DNA of 64,000 nucleotides from positions 248,001-312,000 of the forward strand of contig NZ_RBIN01000004.1 in NCBI RefSeq assembly GCF_003633775.1. Reading direction: 5' to 3'. The position numbers and the translations under genes were made by a program. Positions 1 through 10,835 of the stretch are shown in pieces; the stretch's first letter is position 1; each line of letters opens with the position of its first letter. The DNA is from Kushneria sinocarnis. GTDB taxonomy: Bacteria > Pseudomonadota > Gammaproteobacteria > Pseudomonadales > Halomonadaceae. Under the pieces are notes generated by a model, which did not search any database, was not told the DNA's origin, and saw only the letters and a program-made list of their open reading frames with translations.

Positions 1-3000
1 CCTGGCCCCAGGCAGACCGGGTCTGGGCGACATAATCCTGCAGTATCTCGCGCAGATAGCGACGATAGGCTTCCATGTGTTCGGTACTGACGCGGTGGAT
101 CTCGACCAGCTCATGGTTGTAGCGGTCGACGAAGTCCCGTTCCAGATCAAGCACGAAGGCGAACCCGCCGGTCATGCCGGCCCCGAAATTGAGACCGGTT
201 CTGCCCAGCACCGTGACCACCCCGCCGGTCATGTACTCGCAGCAGTGATCCCCGGCGCCCTCGATGACCGCATGGCAGCCGGAATTGCGCACCGCGAAGC
301 GCTCCCCGGCCTGTCCGGCGGCGTAGAGCTGACCACCGGTGGCGCCATACAGGCAGGTGTTGCCGATGATCGCGGTATGGTGGCTCTCGAAGCGGCTCGC
401 CTTCGGCGGTGTAATCACCAGCCGGCCACCGTTCATGCCCTTGCCGACATAGTCGTTGGCATCGCCTTCGAGATACATGTTGAGTCCGTGGGCATTCCAC
501 ACGCCGAAGCTCTGTCCGGCGACCCCCGTCAGCCGCAGGGTGATCGGGGCCTCTTCCAGCCCGGCCTCGCCGTAGCGCCTGGCGATTGCCCCCGAGAGGG
601 TCGCTCCGATCGAGCGGTCGCAGTTGGTGACGTCAAACGCATACTCGCCGCCACTGCGCTGTTCCAGCGCCTCACTGACCGCGGCCAGGATCTGCTGGTT
701 CTTCGCCCCCGGGTCATGCGGCTCGTTGCGGTGCACCTGACAGAACTGCGGTGCATCCGCCGGCACCCAGTCGTTGTGCAGCAGCGAGCGGAACTCCAGC
801 TGACGCTGGGCGCGCGTTTCACCCTCGATCTGCTCGAGCAGGTCCACCCGTCCGATCAGATCGGTCAGTCGGCGCACGCCCAGCATGGCCATGATTTCCC
901 GCACTTCCTCGGTGATGAAGCGGAAGTAGTTCTTGACCATGTCGACGGTGCCGCGGAAGTGCTCATCCCGCAGCGACTGGTGCTGGGTCGCCACGCCGGT
1001 GGCACAGTTGTTGAGATGACAGATGCGCAGGTACTTGCAGCCCAGCGCCACCATCGGTGCGGTGCCGAAGCCGAAGCTCTCGGCACCGAAGATCGCCGCC
1101 TTGACGACATCCAGCCCGGTCTTCAAGCCGCCATCGGTCTGCAGCCGGATCTTGTCGCGCATGCCGTTGATCCGCAGCGCCTGATGCACCTCGGGCAGCC
1201 CCAGCTCCCACGGTGAGCCGGCGTGCTTGATCGAGGTCAGCGGACTCGCCGCGGTACCACCGTCATAGCCGGAGACGGTGATCAGATCGGCGTAGGCCTT
1301 GGCCACGCCGGTGGCGATGGTGCCGATGCCGGGCTCGGAAACCAGCTTGACCGATACCTGGGCCTCGGGGTTGACCTGCTTGAGATCGAAGATCAGCTGC
1401 GCCAGATCCTCGATCGAATAGATGTCATGGTGCGGCGGCGGCGAGATCAGGGTCACTCCGGGCACGGCATAGCGCAGCCGGGCGATCAGCTCGTTGACCT
1501 TGCCGCCCGGCAGCTGGCCGCCCTCACCGGGCTTGGCCCCCTGGGCGACCTTGATCTGCAGTACCTCGGCACTGGCCAGATAGGCGGGCGTCACCCCGAA
1601 GCGGCCGGAGGCAATCTGCTTGATCTTCGAGTTCTTGATCGTGCCGTAGCGCGCCGGGTCCTCGCCCCCTTCACCGGAGTTCGAGCGGCCGCCGGTCTCG
1701 TTCATCGCCTGGGCCAGCGACTCGTGTGCCTCGGGCGAGAGCGCGCCCAGACTCATGCCGGCACTGTCAAAGCGCGGCAGCAGCGACTCGACCGGTTCCA
1801 CCTCACTGATATCCACCGGCTCCTCGCCTTCACGGAGCTTCAACAGATCGCGCAGGGTCGCCACCGGACGCTCGTTGACCAGCCGGGCAAACTTCTGCCA
1901 CTTGCCGTAATCGCGCTCCTGCACCGACTCCTGCAGCAGCTTGATCACGTCCGGGTTGTAGGCGTGGTACTCGTGGTCGTGCACGTAGCGGTAGAGCCCG
2001 CCCTGACGAATCGGCTTGCGCCGCTTCCAGGCTTCCCGCGCCAGCAGCTCCTGCGCCATCTGCAGCTCGGCAAAGCCGGCGCCCTCGATGCGGGACGCCA
2101 TGTCGGGAAAGCACATGTCCCGCACCTCGGAGGCCAGCCCCACGGCCTCGAACAGCTGCGAGCCGCGATAGGAGGCAATGTGCGAAATGCCCATCTTGGA
2201 GAGGATCTTGTAGAGCCCCTTCTGCAGCCCCCGTCGATAGTTCTCGCGCCCTTCGGCGGGATCGCCGCTCAGCTCGCCGGTGCGGTACATGTCCGCCATC
2301 ACCTGATAGGCCAGCCAAGGGTAGATCGCCGTGGCTCCCACGCCGAACAGCACCGCCATCTGGTGGGCATCACGTGCCCAGGCGGTTTCGACCACCAGGT
2401 TGACCCGCGGCCGCAGGGTCAGGCGACCGAGGTGATGATGCACGGCACCGACCGCCAGTACCGGATGAATCGGCAGCTGCCCGCGTTCGAGTCCGGCATC
2501 GCTGAGCACCAGAATCACGCTGCCCCGCCGGGCGGCCTGTTCGGCACGCTGGCAGAGCTCATGCAGCGCCTGGCGCAGCGAGAGGTTCTCGCCATCGTAG
2601 TTCAGCGACAGCGTCTCGCTGACGAAGGCCGGGTCGTCCTGGCTGGTCAGCGCGGTAAACTTGCGTGGCGACAGGATCGGCGTGGTCAGGATCAGCCGAT
2701 GAGCATGTTCGGGAGTCGCCCGGAAGACGTTGAGCTCGGCCCCCATGCAGGTCTCCAGCGACATCACGATCGCCTCGCGCAGCGGATCGATCGGCGGATT
2801 GGTGACCTGGGCAAACTTCTGCCGGAAGAAGTCGGTCAGCGCCCGCGGCTGACGTGACAGCACCGCCATGGGGGTATCGTCCCCCATCGAACCAACGGCC
2901 TCCTGGCCGCTTTCGGCCAGCGGGCGCAGGATCTGATCACGCTCCTCGTTGGTGACGAGGAACATCTTCTCCTGCACCGCCAGCGTCTCGGCATCCATCG

Positions 3001-4348
3001 GCTGGAAGCGGGCCAGCTCGGTCAGCGCCGACTCCAGATACTGGGCGTTGTCCTTCAGCCAGCGCTTGTAGGGATAGGCCGACTTGAGCTGATCATCGAC
3101 ATCGCTGGTATGCAGCACCTCGCCGGTATGGGTATCCACCGAGAGAATCTGGCCGGGGCCGACCCGCCCCTTGGCCACCACCGATTCCGGGGCGTAATCC
3201 CACACCCCGATTTCCGAGGAGAGCGTGATGTAGCCGTTGTCGGTGATGACCCAGCGCGCCGGGCGCAGGCCGTTGCGATCGAGCATGCACACGGCATGGC
3301 GGCCATCGGTCAGCACGATGCCGGCCGGCCCGTCCCAGGCCTCCATGTGCATCGAGTTGTACTCGTAGAAGGCGCGCAGGTCGGCATCCATGGTTTCGAC
3401 GTTCTGCCACGCCGGCGGCACCATCATGCGCACGGCGCGATAGAGTTCCATGCCACCGGTCAGCAGCACTTCGAGCATGTTGTCCATGCTCGAGGAGTCG
3501 GAGCCGGTGGTATTGACGATCTCGTCGAGCTCTTCGATGTCACTCAGATGTTCGCTGGCGAAGTTCGCGCGCCGGGCATTGGCCCAGCTGCGATTGGCCT
3601 CGATGGTGTTGATCTCGCCGTTGTGCGCCAGAAAGCGAAACGGCTGCGCCAGCGGCCAGCGCGGCGCGGTGTTGGTGGAGAAGCGCTGGTGAAAGACACA
3701 GATCGAGGTTTCGAGCCGCTCGTCGCCGAGATCATCATAGAAGGTCGGCAGATCGGCGGGCATCATCAGCCCCTTGTAGGAAACCACCTTTGAGGAGAGC
3801 GAGCAGACATAGAACGCCTCGTCATCCCGCAGCTGCTGTTCGGCCAGCCGGCGTCCCATGAACAGATCGACGTTGAACGCCATGTCCTCGTGGCGGCCCT
3901 CGGCCGGCTCGACGAAGATCTGGCGAATGCGGGGCATGCACTCCCTGGCGATCGGCCCGCAGACTTCCGGATGCACCGGTACATCACGCCAGCCGCGCAC
4001 GTTCAGGCCGCGCCCGGCGAGCTGCTCTTCCAGTACTGCCCGGCCATGCTGTTCACGGGCATCATCATCGGCAAAGAAGACCACGCCCACGGCGAAGTTG
4101 TCGCCCAGCTCGGCATCCAGGGCCTCGCGGGCCCTGATGCGCATGAATCCGTCAGGCATGGCAAACAGCAGACCGCAGCCATCACCGGTCTTGCCATCGG
4201 CATTGATGCCACCGCGGTGGGTCATGCAGGTCAGGGACTCGATCGCGGTCGACAGCAGGTCATGACTCGCCTGCCCTTCCATGTGGGCGATCAGGCCAAA
4301 GCCACAGTTGTCACGGTACTCTCCGGGATGGTGGAGACCTCTGGTCAT
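1..4348 (-). CDS. gltB: Glutamate synthase (NADPH) large subunit, 3' end cut by window
   Basis: The large subunit of glutamate synthase hydrolyses glutamine and transfers the ammonia through a tunnel to 2-oxoglutarate, giving glutamate. About 1449 codons are visible and the last readable residues (SAWGQ) lie close to the usual C-terminus, so only a few dozen residues are missing. The protein starts [19 protein letters not shown]; Cys15 fits the nucleophile of the class II amidotransferase domain, exposed in this family by removing a short propeptide. Near 980-1050 the translation reads [19 protein letters not shown], the three-cysteine 3Fe-4S site. AGAGG lies 7 nt before the ATG. The small subunit gltD would be expected beyond the left edge. 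I followed the frame at several points and saw no break. Confidence 0.95.
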   Translation of the reverse strand, partial: MTRGLHHPGEYRDNCGFGLIAHMEGQASHDLLSTAIESLTCMTHRGGINADGKTGDGCGLLFAMPDGFMRIRAREALDAELGDNFAVGVVFFADDDAREQHGRAVLEEQLAGRGLNVRGWRDVPVHPEVCGPIARECMPRIRQIFVEPAEGRHEDMAFNVDLFMGRRLAEQQLRDDEAFYVCSLSSKVVSYKGLMMPADLPTFYDDLGDERLETSICVFHQRFSTNTAPRWPLAQPFRFLAHNGEINTIEANRSWANARRANFASEHLSDIEELDEIVNTTGSDSSSMDNMLEVLLTGGMELYRAVRMMVPPAWQNVETMDADLRAFYEYNSMHMEAWDGPAGIVLTDGRHAVCMLDRNGLRPARWVITDNGYITLSSEIGVWDYAPESVVAKGRVGPGQILSVDTHTGEVLHTSDVDDQLKSAYPYKRWLKDNAQYLESALTELARFQPMDAETLAVQEKMFLVTNEERDQILRPLAESGQEAVGSMGDDTPMAVLSRQPRALTDFFRQKFAQVTNPPIDPLREAIVMSLETCMGAELNVFRATPEHAHRLILTTPILSPRKFTALTSQDDPAFVSETLSLNYDGENLSLRQALHELCQRAEQAARRGSVILVLSDAGLERGQLPIHPVLAVGAVHHHLGRLTLRPRVNLVVETAWARDAHQMAVLFGVGATAIYPWLAYQVMADMYRTGELSGDPAEGRENYRRGLQKGLYKILSKMGISHIASYRGSQLFEAVGLASEVRDMCFPDMASRIEGAGFAELQMAQELLAREAWKRRKPIRQGGLYRYVHDHEYHAYNPDVIKLLQESVQERDYGKWQKFARLVNERPVATLRDLLKLREGEEPVDISEVEPVESLLPRFDSAGMSLGALSPEAHESLAQAMNETGGRSNSGEGGEDPARYGTIKNSKIKQIASGRFGVTPAYLASAEVLQIKVAQGAKPGEGGQLPGGKVNELIARLRYAVPGVTLISPPPHHDIYSIEDLAQLIFDLKQVNPEAQVSVKLVSEPGIGTIATGVAKAYADLITVSGYDGGTAASPLTSIKHAGSPWELGLPEVHQALRINGMRDKIRLQTDGGLKTGLDVVKAAIFGAESFGFGTAPMVALGCKYLRICHLNNCATGVATQHQSLRDEHFRGTVDMVKNYFRFITEEVREIMAMLGVRRLTDLIGRVDLLEQIEGETRAQRQLEFRSLLHNDWVPADAPQFCQVHRNEPHDPGAKNQQILAAVSEALEQRSGGEYAFDVTNCDRSIGATLSGAIARRYGEAGLEEAPITLRLTGVAGQSFGVWNAHGLNMYLEGDANDYVGKGMNGGRLVITPPKASRFESHHTAIIGNTCLYGATGGQLYAAGQAGERFAVRNSGCHAVIEGAGDHCCEYMTGGVVTVLGRTGLNFGAGMTGGFAFVLDLERDFVDRYNHELVEIHRVSTEHMEAYRRYLREILQDYVAQTRSAWGQ

Positions 4349-4761
4349 GGACGTGCCTCTAACAGGAATGTGTCTGCACCGACGCCACTCGGTCAAACCG
4401 AAGGGGGTTGTCGTCGTCTTGAAAGCCGGTTATATTTTTCGGTTATTCTTGTTATGGCCGCGCCATATGGGTCCTGCTGGCGGGTTCGGGAGAGGCATCG
4501 AGCATATCGACAAGGCCAGCCCGGCGCAAATTTCACTCCTCCACTTTCGCGACAAAATCATCGCAAAATCGCGTAATTACCCACCACGGCAAACAAAATT
4601 GCACAGCTTCTCAACGAGATAAAGAAAAAACGCACGCTCCTGCGGCAGAAGCGCAGTGAATCACACTATGACTTATCTCCATGCCGATCATGCATGGGCC
4701 ATGCTGTTTTGTCAGCGTGCCAGCGCTGCCGGCTGGCTCCGGCGCACGGCATTCGGACATG
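4349..4761. other. Intergenic region upstream of gltB
   Basis: No convincing gene lies in these 413 bases. The part from about 4400 to 4680 is visibly richer in A and T than its surroundings, as expected for a promoter and leader of gltB, which reads leftward. A TATAAC-like element is present on the minus strand near 4425-4435, but I find no good -35 partner and no clear sigma-54 site. The transporter terminator follows at its right edge. Confidence 0.5.
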
Positions 4762-4784
4762 AAAAACCCGGGACGAACCCGGGT
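4762..4784 (-). terminator. Rho-independent terminator of the CitMHS transporter gene
   Basis: A perfect 7-bp stem (ACCCGGG with CCCGGGT, 5-nt loop) is followed on the minus strand by a run of T. It lies about 35 nt after the stop of the gene ending at 4820, so the transporter gene has its own end and gltB is transcribed separately. Confidence 0.85.
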
Positions 4785-4819
4785 AGCCAGCACATCGCGT
4801 TTCGCAGGACAGCGTCAAT

Positions 4820-6175
4820 TCAATAGAGCCCGAACAGATAACCGACCAGCATCATGATCAGGCTGAACCCCCACAGGTAGAAAAAGGCATAACGGATGTA
4901 GCGCCCCATTTCAATACCGGCCAGCCCCAGCGCCAGCCAGACCGCGGGCGAAAAGGGGCTGATGTAGGTGCCCACGATGCTGCCGATGGCCATGGCATGG
5001 GCCACCTCGAGCGGTCCCACCGCGGCACCGCCGGTGATCTGCTGAATGACCGGCAGCAGCGCGAAGTAATAGGCATCGGTACTGGTCAGCAGCTCAAGCG
5101 GTACGCCCAGCACCCCGACGAGGACATGCAGCATGCCGATCGCCTGATGCGGCAGCAGCTGGGTCACATCCAGCGCAATCGACTCCAGCATGCCGCTGCC
5201 CTCCAGCACCCCGAGGAAGGCCCCGGCAGCGGCAATGATCGCCCCCATGTTGAAGGCCTGGGGCGCATGATGGGCGATGAAGCGGGACTGTTTCGGAATG
5301 CCGGGATAGTTGAGCAGCAGGCCGACGCCCAGCGCCAGCATGAACACATAGGCAGGCGCCAGCACTCCGCTGGCCAGGGCCGCAATGGTGATCAGCGTCA
5401 GGACGGCATTGATCCAGTAGAAGCGTGGCAGACCGGCAGTACGCTCCTCCTCGCTCTCTTCCTCGCGGAGCTGCTCTGCATTGCTGCCGGCCGACGCGCG
5501 ATCGGCGTTGCTGCCCGGCGGGTAATGGGCAGCAACAGCCGCCTCAACGCCCCCCAGCCGGCGGATGCGGCGGCGCTCCCGACTGCCCAGCAGCATGGCG
5601 CCGATAACGGAAAACACTACCCCGATCAGCTGAACCGGGATCAGGGCATGCCACATCTCGACGGGAGAGACATCGGTGACCGCCGCTGCCCGGCCGATGG
5701 GCCCGCCCCAGGGCACCATGTTGAGCAGGCCCATGCTGGTCGCCAGGATGGTCAGCATCAGGTAGGGGCTCATGCCCAGCCGGCGATAGAGCGGAATCAG
5801 CGCCGGAATCAGGATCAGGAAGGTCGCGGCTCCCGTACCGTCCAGGTGGACAAGGGCCGCTACCAGAGCGGTCATCGCGGCCACTGCCACCACATTGCCG
5901 CGGGTCACCCTGACCAGCCCGTTGATCAGCGGTTCGAACAGGCCGCGCTCCCGCATCAGGCTGAAGAAGAGGATCGCAAACATGAACATGAAGGCGACCC
6001 CGGCAACCTGAGTGACACCCTCCTCGAAAAAGCCGGAAATTTCCCCGACGCTGAAGCCGGCGAGCAGCGCGCCGATGAAGGGGATGGCGCTGAGCGCGAT
6101 GATCGGGATCATCTTCTCGAACAGCAGCAGCACCACAATGGTCACGATGATGGCGAGGCCGATGAGGGTCAGCAT
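4820..6175 (-). CDS. CitMHS-family citrate (metal-citrate:proton) symporter
   Basis: This inner-membrane protein of 451 residues has many hydrophobic segments and fits the CitMHS family, which takes up citrate complexed with a divalent metal together with protons. The family-like block NMVPWGGPIGRAAA is at about residues 151-164, and an HLDGTG segment at about 110-115 matches the conserved polar stretch between helices. A central hydrophilic loop rich in charged residues is near residues 200-250. The frame stays open upstream to 6331, but the extra 52 residues are not membrane-like. GGAG lies 7 nt before the ATG at 6175; an ATG at 6181 is the alternative. The gene stands alone, with a terminator behind it and no two-component regulator beside it. 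The exact substrate is inferred from the family. Confidence 0.82.
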   Translation of the reverse strand: MLTLIGLAIIVTIVVLLLFEKMIPIIALSAIPFIGALLAGFSVGEISGFFEEGVTQVAGVAFMFMFAILFFSLMRERGLFEPLINGLVRVTRGNVVAVAAMTALVAALVHLDGTGAATFLILIPALIPLYRRLGMSPYLMLTILATSMGLLNMVPWGGPIGRAAAVTDVSPVEMWHALIPVQLIGVVFSVIGAMLLGSRERRRIRRLGGVEAAVAAHYPPGSNADRASAGSNAEQLREEESEEERTAGLPRFYWINAVLTLITIAALASGVLAPAYVFMLALGVGLLLNYPGIPKQSRFIAHHAPQAFNMGAIIAAAGAFLGVLEGSGMLESIALDVTQLLPHQAIGMLHVLVGVLGVPLELLTSTDAYYFALLPVIQQITGGAAVGPLEVAHAMAIGSIVGTYISPFSPAVWLALGLAGIEMGRYIRYAFFYLWGFSLIMMLVGYLFGLY

Positions 6176-6514
6176 GGTCATGCTCCGAATCAGGTCCGCA
6201 AGGGTCCTCGGCCGTCCCCGAAAGGGGCGATGAGCCGAACGAACCGTTGAGACTAGAGCGGGCACGGGCGTGCCATCAAAACTTACAGGACTGAAAGTCC
6301 GGGATTTTTTAACGAAGGAACCACGCTGCAATTAGACTCTGGTCGCAGCACCGGGGGCGTGAAAAAGAGTCATTCTCATCCGAACGCCGGAAACGACGAC
6401 TTTCCTTGCAGATCGGAAAGATTCCGGGTCACGCTACAAGCTACCAAAGTCGTAGACACAAATTGCCCGTCAGCCTGCCTCCAGTGCCGGATGAAGACAG
6501 GCTGGGCCCCTGCC
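6176..6514. other. Intergenic region between aroB and the transporter gene
   Basis: I see no gene in these 339 bases. They must hold the end of the pil-aro transcript and the promoter of the transporter. Small inverted repeats are visible (GGACT/AGTCC near 6287-6299, CCCC/GGGG with a GAAA loop near 6217-6228), but none has a convincing T-run for the minus strand. No DamX-like gene is present, although this is its usual place in Pseudomonas. Confidence 0.5.
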
Positions 6515-7597
6515 CTACTGCCGGGGCCAGCCGACCAGCAGCTCACGCACCTGGGTGTCGGCGACCTCATCGGTCACACAGGCACGCCCCAGCGCCTGCA
6601 GCAGCACCAGGCGCAGCCGATCATCCAGCACCTTCTTGTCCAGCCGCATCAGCTCCAGCAGACGTTCGGCCTCCACCCCGGCCGGCGCATGCCGCGGCAG
6701 CCCGGCGGCCGCGATGATCCGCTCGGTCCGCTGCAGGGCCGTCTCGCTGATCCAGCCCAGCCGCGCCGAGAGCGCCGCCGCCATGACCATGCCGGCGCCT
6801 ACCGCTTCGCCGTGCAGCCAGCTGCCGTAGCCCATGGCCGCTTCGATGGCGTGTCCGAAGGTATGACCGAGATTGAGATGCGCCCGCACCCCCTGCTCGG
6901 TTTCATCCGCCACCACCACTTCGGCCTTGAGCTCGCAGCTGCGACGCACGGCATGACTCAGCGCCTCGTCATCCAGCGCTCGCAGGCGGCTCATGTTCGT
7001 CTCCAGCCAGCCGAGAAAGGCCTCGTCCCGGATCAGACCGTACTTGATCACTTCGGCCAGCCCGGCCGACAGCTCCCGAGCGGGCAGGGTAGCCAGCGTC
7101 GCGGTATCATTGATGACCACCTTCGGCTGCCAGAAGGCGCCGATCATGTTCTTGCCGCGGGGATGATTGACACCGGTCTTGCCGCCCACCGAGGAGTCCA
7201 CCTGAGCCAGCAGCGTGGTCGGCACCTGAATGAAGGCAACCCCGCGCTGGTAGCAGGCGGCCGCATACCCGGTCATGTCGCCGATCACCCCCCCGCCGAG
7301 GGCAATCAGCGTACAGCGGCGGTTGAAACCGTGCGCCAGCAGGGCATCCCAGATCCGCTCCACCGAGGCCAGCGTCTTGGTGGCCTCGCCATCGGGCAGG
7401 ATGACCTCGGCCACGGTGTAATCGGCAAGACCTGCCTTCAGTCGTTCGAGATAGCGGGGCGCCACGGTCTCGTTGGTCACGATCATCACCTGCCGCCCGG
7501 CGATGTGCGGCGTCAGCAGCTCACCGCGCTCCAGCAGCCCCGGTCCGATGTGAATGGGATACTGGCGCTCGGGCAGTTCGACACTCAGCGTTTGCAT
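6515..7597 (-). CDS. aroB: 3-dehydroquinate synthase
   Basis: AroB is the NAD- and zinc-dependent cytosolic enzyme that turns DAHP into 3-dehydroquinate, the second step of the shikimate pathway. The 360-residue product has the usual length. It shows the NAD-binding GGGVIGD at about 101-107, the [17 protein letters not shown] block at about 126-142, and the metal-binding surroundings [19 protein letters not shown] and [10 protein letters not shown]. The ATG at 7597 ([12 protein letters not shown]) is chosen over one 14 codons upstream because homologues begin here and AGGACAGGA precedes it. It follows aroK by 34 nt in the same operon, an order common in gammaproteobacteria. Confidence 0.97.
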   Translation of the reverse strand: MQTLSVELPERQYPIHIGPGLLERGELLTPHIAGRQVMIVTNETVAPRYLERLKAGLADYTVAEVILPDGEATKTLASVERIWDALLAHGFNRRCTLIALGGGVIGDMTGYAAACYQRGVAFIQVPTTLLAQVDSSVGGKTGVNHPRGKNMIGAFWQPKVVINDTATLATLPARELSAGLAEVIKYGLIRDEAFLGWLETNMSRLRALDDEALSHAVRRSCELKAEVVVADETEQGVRAHLNLGHTFGHAIEAAMGYGSWLHGEAVGAGMVMAAALSARLGWISETALQRTERIIAAAGLPRHAPAGVEAERLLELMRLDKKVLDDRLRLVLLQALGRACVTDEVADTQVRELLVGWPRQ

Positions 7598-7631
7598 GCA
7601 ATCCTGTCCTGTTGAAGGCAGCGGAAATTCG

Positions 7632-8174
7632 TCAGGCATCCTGCTCGAGCGGATTCTGCAGGCGCCTGACGCGGCGCTTGATCTCGCGGACCACGGCCCG
7701 GGGGCTGCGCCGATCGGTACTGACCACCAGATCCGCGGTGGACAGATAGAGCGGCTCGCGCTCGGCCATCAGCTGACGCAGCCGCTCCCGCCGATCGGTG
7801 CCCTGCAGCAGCGGCCGATTGCGATCGCGGGCGGTACGCCTGAGCTGCTGCTCGAGCGTGGTCGACAGATAGACCACCACCCCCCGCTCGCGCAGGTACT
7901 GACGGCTGGTGCTGCTGGTGACGGCGCCGCCTCCGGTGGCCAGCACGATCTCCTCGAGCGAGGTCAGGCGATCGATCACCTCGGCCTCGCGCACGCGAAA
8001 GCCGGACTCGCCCTCGACATCGAAGATCCATGGAATACCGCAGCCGCAGCGGTGTTCGATCTCGTGATCGCTGTCGTGAAACGGACGACGCAGTTCGGCC
8101 GCCAGCAGGCGGCCGATGGTACTCTTGCCGGTCCCCATCGGACCGATCAGAAAAATGTTGGGCAGGGCCTGCAT
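7632..8174 (-). CDS. aroK: Shikimate kinase I
   Basis: AroK phosphorylates shikimate at the 3-hydroxyl with ATP in the cytosol. The 180-residue protein has the P-loop GPMGTGKST at residues 11-19, the DSDHEIE magnesium/shikimate-binding segment shortly after it, and the GGGAV loop near residue 80. Its ATG shares bases with the TGA stop of pilQ (TGATG), so translation is probably coupled. Pairing with aroB and following pilQ is the conserved gammaproteobacterial arrangement. Confidence 0.96.
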   Translation of the reverse strand: MQALPNIFLIGPMGTGKSTIGRLLAAELRRPFHDSDHEIEHRCGCGIPWIFDVEGESGFRVREAEVIDRLTSLEEIVLATGGGAVTSSTSRQYLRERGVVVYLSTTLEQQLRRTARDRNRPLLQGTDRRERLRQLMAEREPLYLSTADLVVSTDRRSPRAVVREIKRRVRRLQNPLEQDA

Positions 8175-10276
8175 CAGTTCACCGCTGGTGTATCCTCGAT
8201 GATCTTCGGGGTAATGAATACCAGCAACTCTACCTTTTCATTGGAGCGTTCGGAATAGCGAAACAGTCGACCAATGCCGGGCAGATCGCCCAGAAACGGG
8301 GTTTTGGAGAGATTGTTGAGCTGCTCGGTCGACAGGATACCGCCGAGCACCACCGTTTCACCATTGCTGACCAGCACCCGGGTCTGAATCTGGTTGGTAT
8401 CGATGGCCGGCTGACCGCTGTATTGCGTACTGGAGACATCATCATTGTTCACCACCAGATCCATGATGATGCGATTATCGGGGGTGATCTGTGGTGTCAC
8501 CTCCAGTGACAGTACTGCTTCCTTGAACTCGATCGAGGAGCCGGTCAGTGTATCCCCCTGATTCTCCTGATAGGGAATCTCCTGGCCCTGCTTGATCAGT
8601 GCCGTATGCCGGTTGGCGGTAATCACCCGGGGCTGGGAGATGGTCTGGCTCTTGCCCTCGGATTCCAGCGCGTTGAGCTCGAGCCCCAGCAGCACATCAC
8701 CGGTCAGGTAACCGATGCCGACGCTGGTGCCCGGGGCCGTGTTATCACCATAGTCCACCGCGAGCCCGCCGTAGGCGCGCCCGCTGCCGCTGGAGCTGTC
8801 GGTCACGCTGACGCTGTCCGCGTCGAGCTGATTGGTGGAGGAGAGCCCCCAGCGAACCCCGATCTGATGGGCCACCCGATCCCGGGCGATCACGATCCGG
8901 GCCTCGATCTGGACCTGACGTACCGGTACATCAAGCTGATCGACCGTGTTTCTGATCTGTTCGATGTTCTCGCGCGTATCCTGCACCAGCAGCGTATTGG
9001 TCCGCGGGTCGACCGAAATCCGGCCCCGGGAGGAGAGCAGCCCGAGGCCGTTGTCACCCCGCAGCAGGGTGGCCATGTCGGCCGCATCGGCATAGCGCAT
9101 CTGCAGATACTGCGTGGTCAGGGTGGCACTGTCGCTGACACTGCGATCGGCTTCCGCCACCCGGCGGGCCATCTCGGCCAGGTCACTGCCAGGCGCCACC
9201 AGCAGCACGCTGCCGCGCCGCTGGCTGGCCAGACCCTGCGTGCGCAGGATCAGATCGAGCGCCTGATCCCAGGGGACATCGCTGAGGTTGAGGGTCACGT
9301 CGCCGCCGACACTGTCACTGACCACCAGATTGAGCCCGACCTCCTCGGCCAGGATCGACAGCACGGAGCGTACTGCAATGCTCTGGAAGTTCAGGGAGAC
9401 CCGTCTGCCATCGAACGGGAAGCGCTGATCGCGCAGACGGGCAGCCCGTGAGTCCGGAGCCGACACGGTGATTGCCACATCCTGCCCCTGCTGGCTGGCG
9501 ACTGCTGCCGCACCCGGCGTGATGCTCAGGGCCAACCGGGTACCTGCTGCGGTCTGCTCGGGGACCACACGCGTCACGGGCGTGGCGAAATCGCTGACAT
9601 CCAGGGTCTGCCGCCAGTCCGGGGGCAGTGTCACACCGGGCAGCAGAACCTCGACCCGATCACTGCGCGTTTCGAGCTGCGGCGTGATGTCACTGCGATC
9701 AAGATGGACGCGCAACTCGCCGGCACCTTCCGGCAGCTTGTGAAAATCGAATCCGGTGATGGCCGGCGCGGCGCTCTCCGGCGATGCGGTGCTGGCAACC
9801 CGGCTCACCATACCGTCATCGGCTGCCCTGTCGGAGGCCCCTGTGGTGACGCTGTCGAGCTGATCCAGAAAGGTACCGCGCCCGGAGGCCGCGGCCTGGG
9901 TACTGCTCCCGCCCAGCAGCAGCCGCAGTTGATTGCCATGACGCTCGAGCTGCCAGCCCAGTGACCGCTGCAGCGCGATCACCAGCCGCAGCCGCTGCTC
10001 ATCACTCAGCGCCGTGATACTTCGCACACCGCCGCGCGCCACGCTGAGCCGGCGTTCGGCAAGACCGCTGACGGCCTCCGGCACATCCATCACCAGCCGC
10101 GCCGGCTGATCCGTCAGCCACGCCCGGGGCTCGGCCGGGGCCGTATCGAACCCGAACTCGATGGCCAGCCTGCCATCATCCAGCAACCGGGTATCAATGC
10201 TGCCCAGCGTCGCCGCCTCGGCACGACCTGCCAGAAGGCTCAGCGCCAGCAGCAGAAGGAGAAGTCTTGCAATCAT
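8174..10276 (-). CDS. pilQ: Type IV pilus secretin PilQ
   Basis: PilQ forms the multimeric outer-membrane channel through which the type IV pilus or its DNA-uptake version passes. The 700-residue product begins MIARLLLLLLALSLL with a signal peptide ending about AEA. Beta-rich AMIN-like domains fill the N-terminal third; an STN/secretin N0 domain (VSLNFQSIAVRSVLSILAEE) begins at about residue 280; an N1 domain follows; the C-terminal 250 residues are a typical secretin domain (TLTGSSIEFKE, VLGGILS, TPFLGDLPGIGRLF). An ATG 13 codons upstream is in frame, but AGGA lies 7 nt before 10276. It is the last pil gene of pilMNOPQ. Confidence 0.95.
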   Translation of the reverse strand: MIARLLLLLLALSLLAGRAEAATLGSIDTRLLDDGRLAIEFGFDTAPAEPRAWLTDQPARLVMDVPEAVSGLAERRLSVARGGVRSITALSDEQRLRLVIALQRSLGWQLERHGNQLRLLLGGSSTQAAASGRGTFLDQLDSVTTGASDRAADDGMVSRVASTASPESAAPAITGFDFHKLPEGAGELRVHLDRSDITPQLETRSDRVEVLLPGVTLPPDWRQTLDVSDFATPVTRVVPEQTAAGTRLALSITPGAAAVASQQGQDVAITVSAPDSRAARLRDQRFPFDGRRVSLNFQSIAVRSVLSILAEEVGLNLVVSDSVGGDVTLNLSDVPWDQALDLILRTQGLASQRRGSVLLVAPGSDLAEMARRVAEADRSVSDSATLTTQYLQMRYADAADMATLLRGDNGLGLLSSRGRISVDPRTNTLLVQDTRENIEQIRNTVDQLDVPVRQVQIEARIVIARDRVAHQIGVRWGLSSTNQLDADSVSVTDSSSGSGRAYGGLAVDYGDNTAPGTSVGIGYLTGDVLLGLELNALESEGKSQTISQPRVITANRHTALIKQGQEIPYQENQGDTLTGSSIEFKEAVLSLEVTPQITPDNRIIMDLVVNNDDVSSTQYSGQPAIDTNQIQTRVLVSNGETVVLGGILSTEQLNNLSKTPFLGDLPGIGRLFRYSERSNEKVELLVFITPKIIEDTPAVN

Positions 10277-10295
10277 GGCATCATCCTGTCGTCCA

Positions 10296-10835
10296 TCATG
10301 GCGTACGCTGCGCACCGGTAGCCGAAAGGGTCAGCTGGCGCCGTTCGGTAGTGAATCCCCCCCGGCCATCGGCGATCAGCTCGACAATCACCAGCCGACC
10401 GCTGTCGATCGTCTCGACCCGGCCGTCGTGCTCGCCCAGATGCTCACCGGGACGCAGACGTACCACCTCGCCATCGGGTGTCTGGATCAGCGCCATGGTG
10501 CGGCCATGGATGGTGAAGGTGCCGGCCAGACGCAGCGTATCGAGTGCAAAGCTTTCCAGCGGATCACGGGGGCGCTGTGGATCCGGCCGGATGGTGCTGT
10601 CATCGGCTCCCGCGCGGGCCGCCGGGAGCCATGGCGTGAAGGGCGCGCGTCGCTCTCCCGGCTCATAATCGATCGAGTGGTAGAGCGGCTGTTCGGGCAG
10701 GGCCTCGACATGCCCCGTCGGCCGCTCGCGCAGCGCCTGCAGGTGGGCATCCAGAGCGTCGATATCGGGATGCTGACAGCCGCCCAGCAGCAACCCCAGC
10801 AACAGTGCTGCCACCCGCACCCGGCAACCGCTCAT
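10296..10835 (-). CDS. pilP: Type IV pilus inner-membrane lipoprotein PilP
   Basis: PilP is a lipoprotein that links the inner-membrane PilN-PilO pair to the secretin PilQ in the periplasm. The 179-residue product has a basic start, a hydrophobic stretch and the lipobox LLGGC, so Cys20 is the likely lipidated residue. The C-terminal half (DTLRLAGTFTIHGRTMALIQ, VRLRPGEHLGEHDGRV) matches the PilP beta-domain with its G-rich turns. It overlaps pilO by 4 nt and is 19 nt from pilQ. Confidence 0.93.
   Translation of the reverse strand: MSGCRVRVAALLLGLLLGGCQHPDIDALDAHLQALRERPTGHVEALPEQPLYHSIDYEPGERRAPFTPWLPAARAGADDSTIRPDPQRPRDPLESFALDTLRLAGTFTIHGRTMALIQTPDGEVVRLRPGEHLGEHDGRVETIDSGRLVIVELIADGRGGFTTERRQLTLSATGAQRTP

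Noticed and set aside
4281-4622. 113-codon plus-strand ORF upstream of gltB
   Set aside because: It overlaps the start of gltB on the other strand, has no ribosome-binding site and no protein-like character.
6176-6331. 52-residue N-terminal extension of the citrate transporter
   Set aside because: It is polar and unlike the family; GGAG is well placed for 6175.
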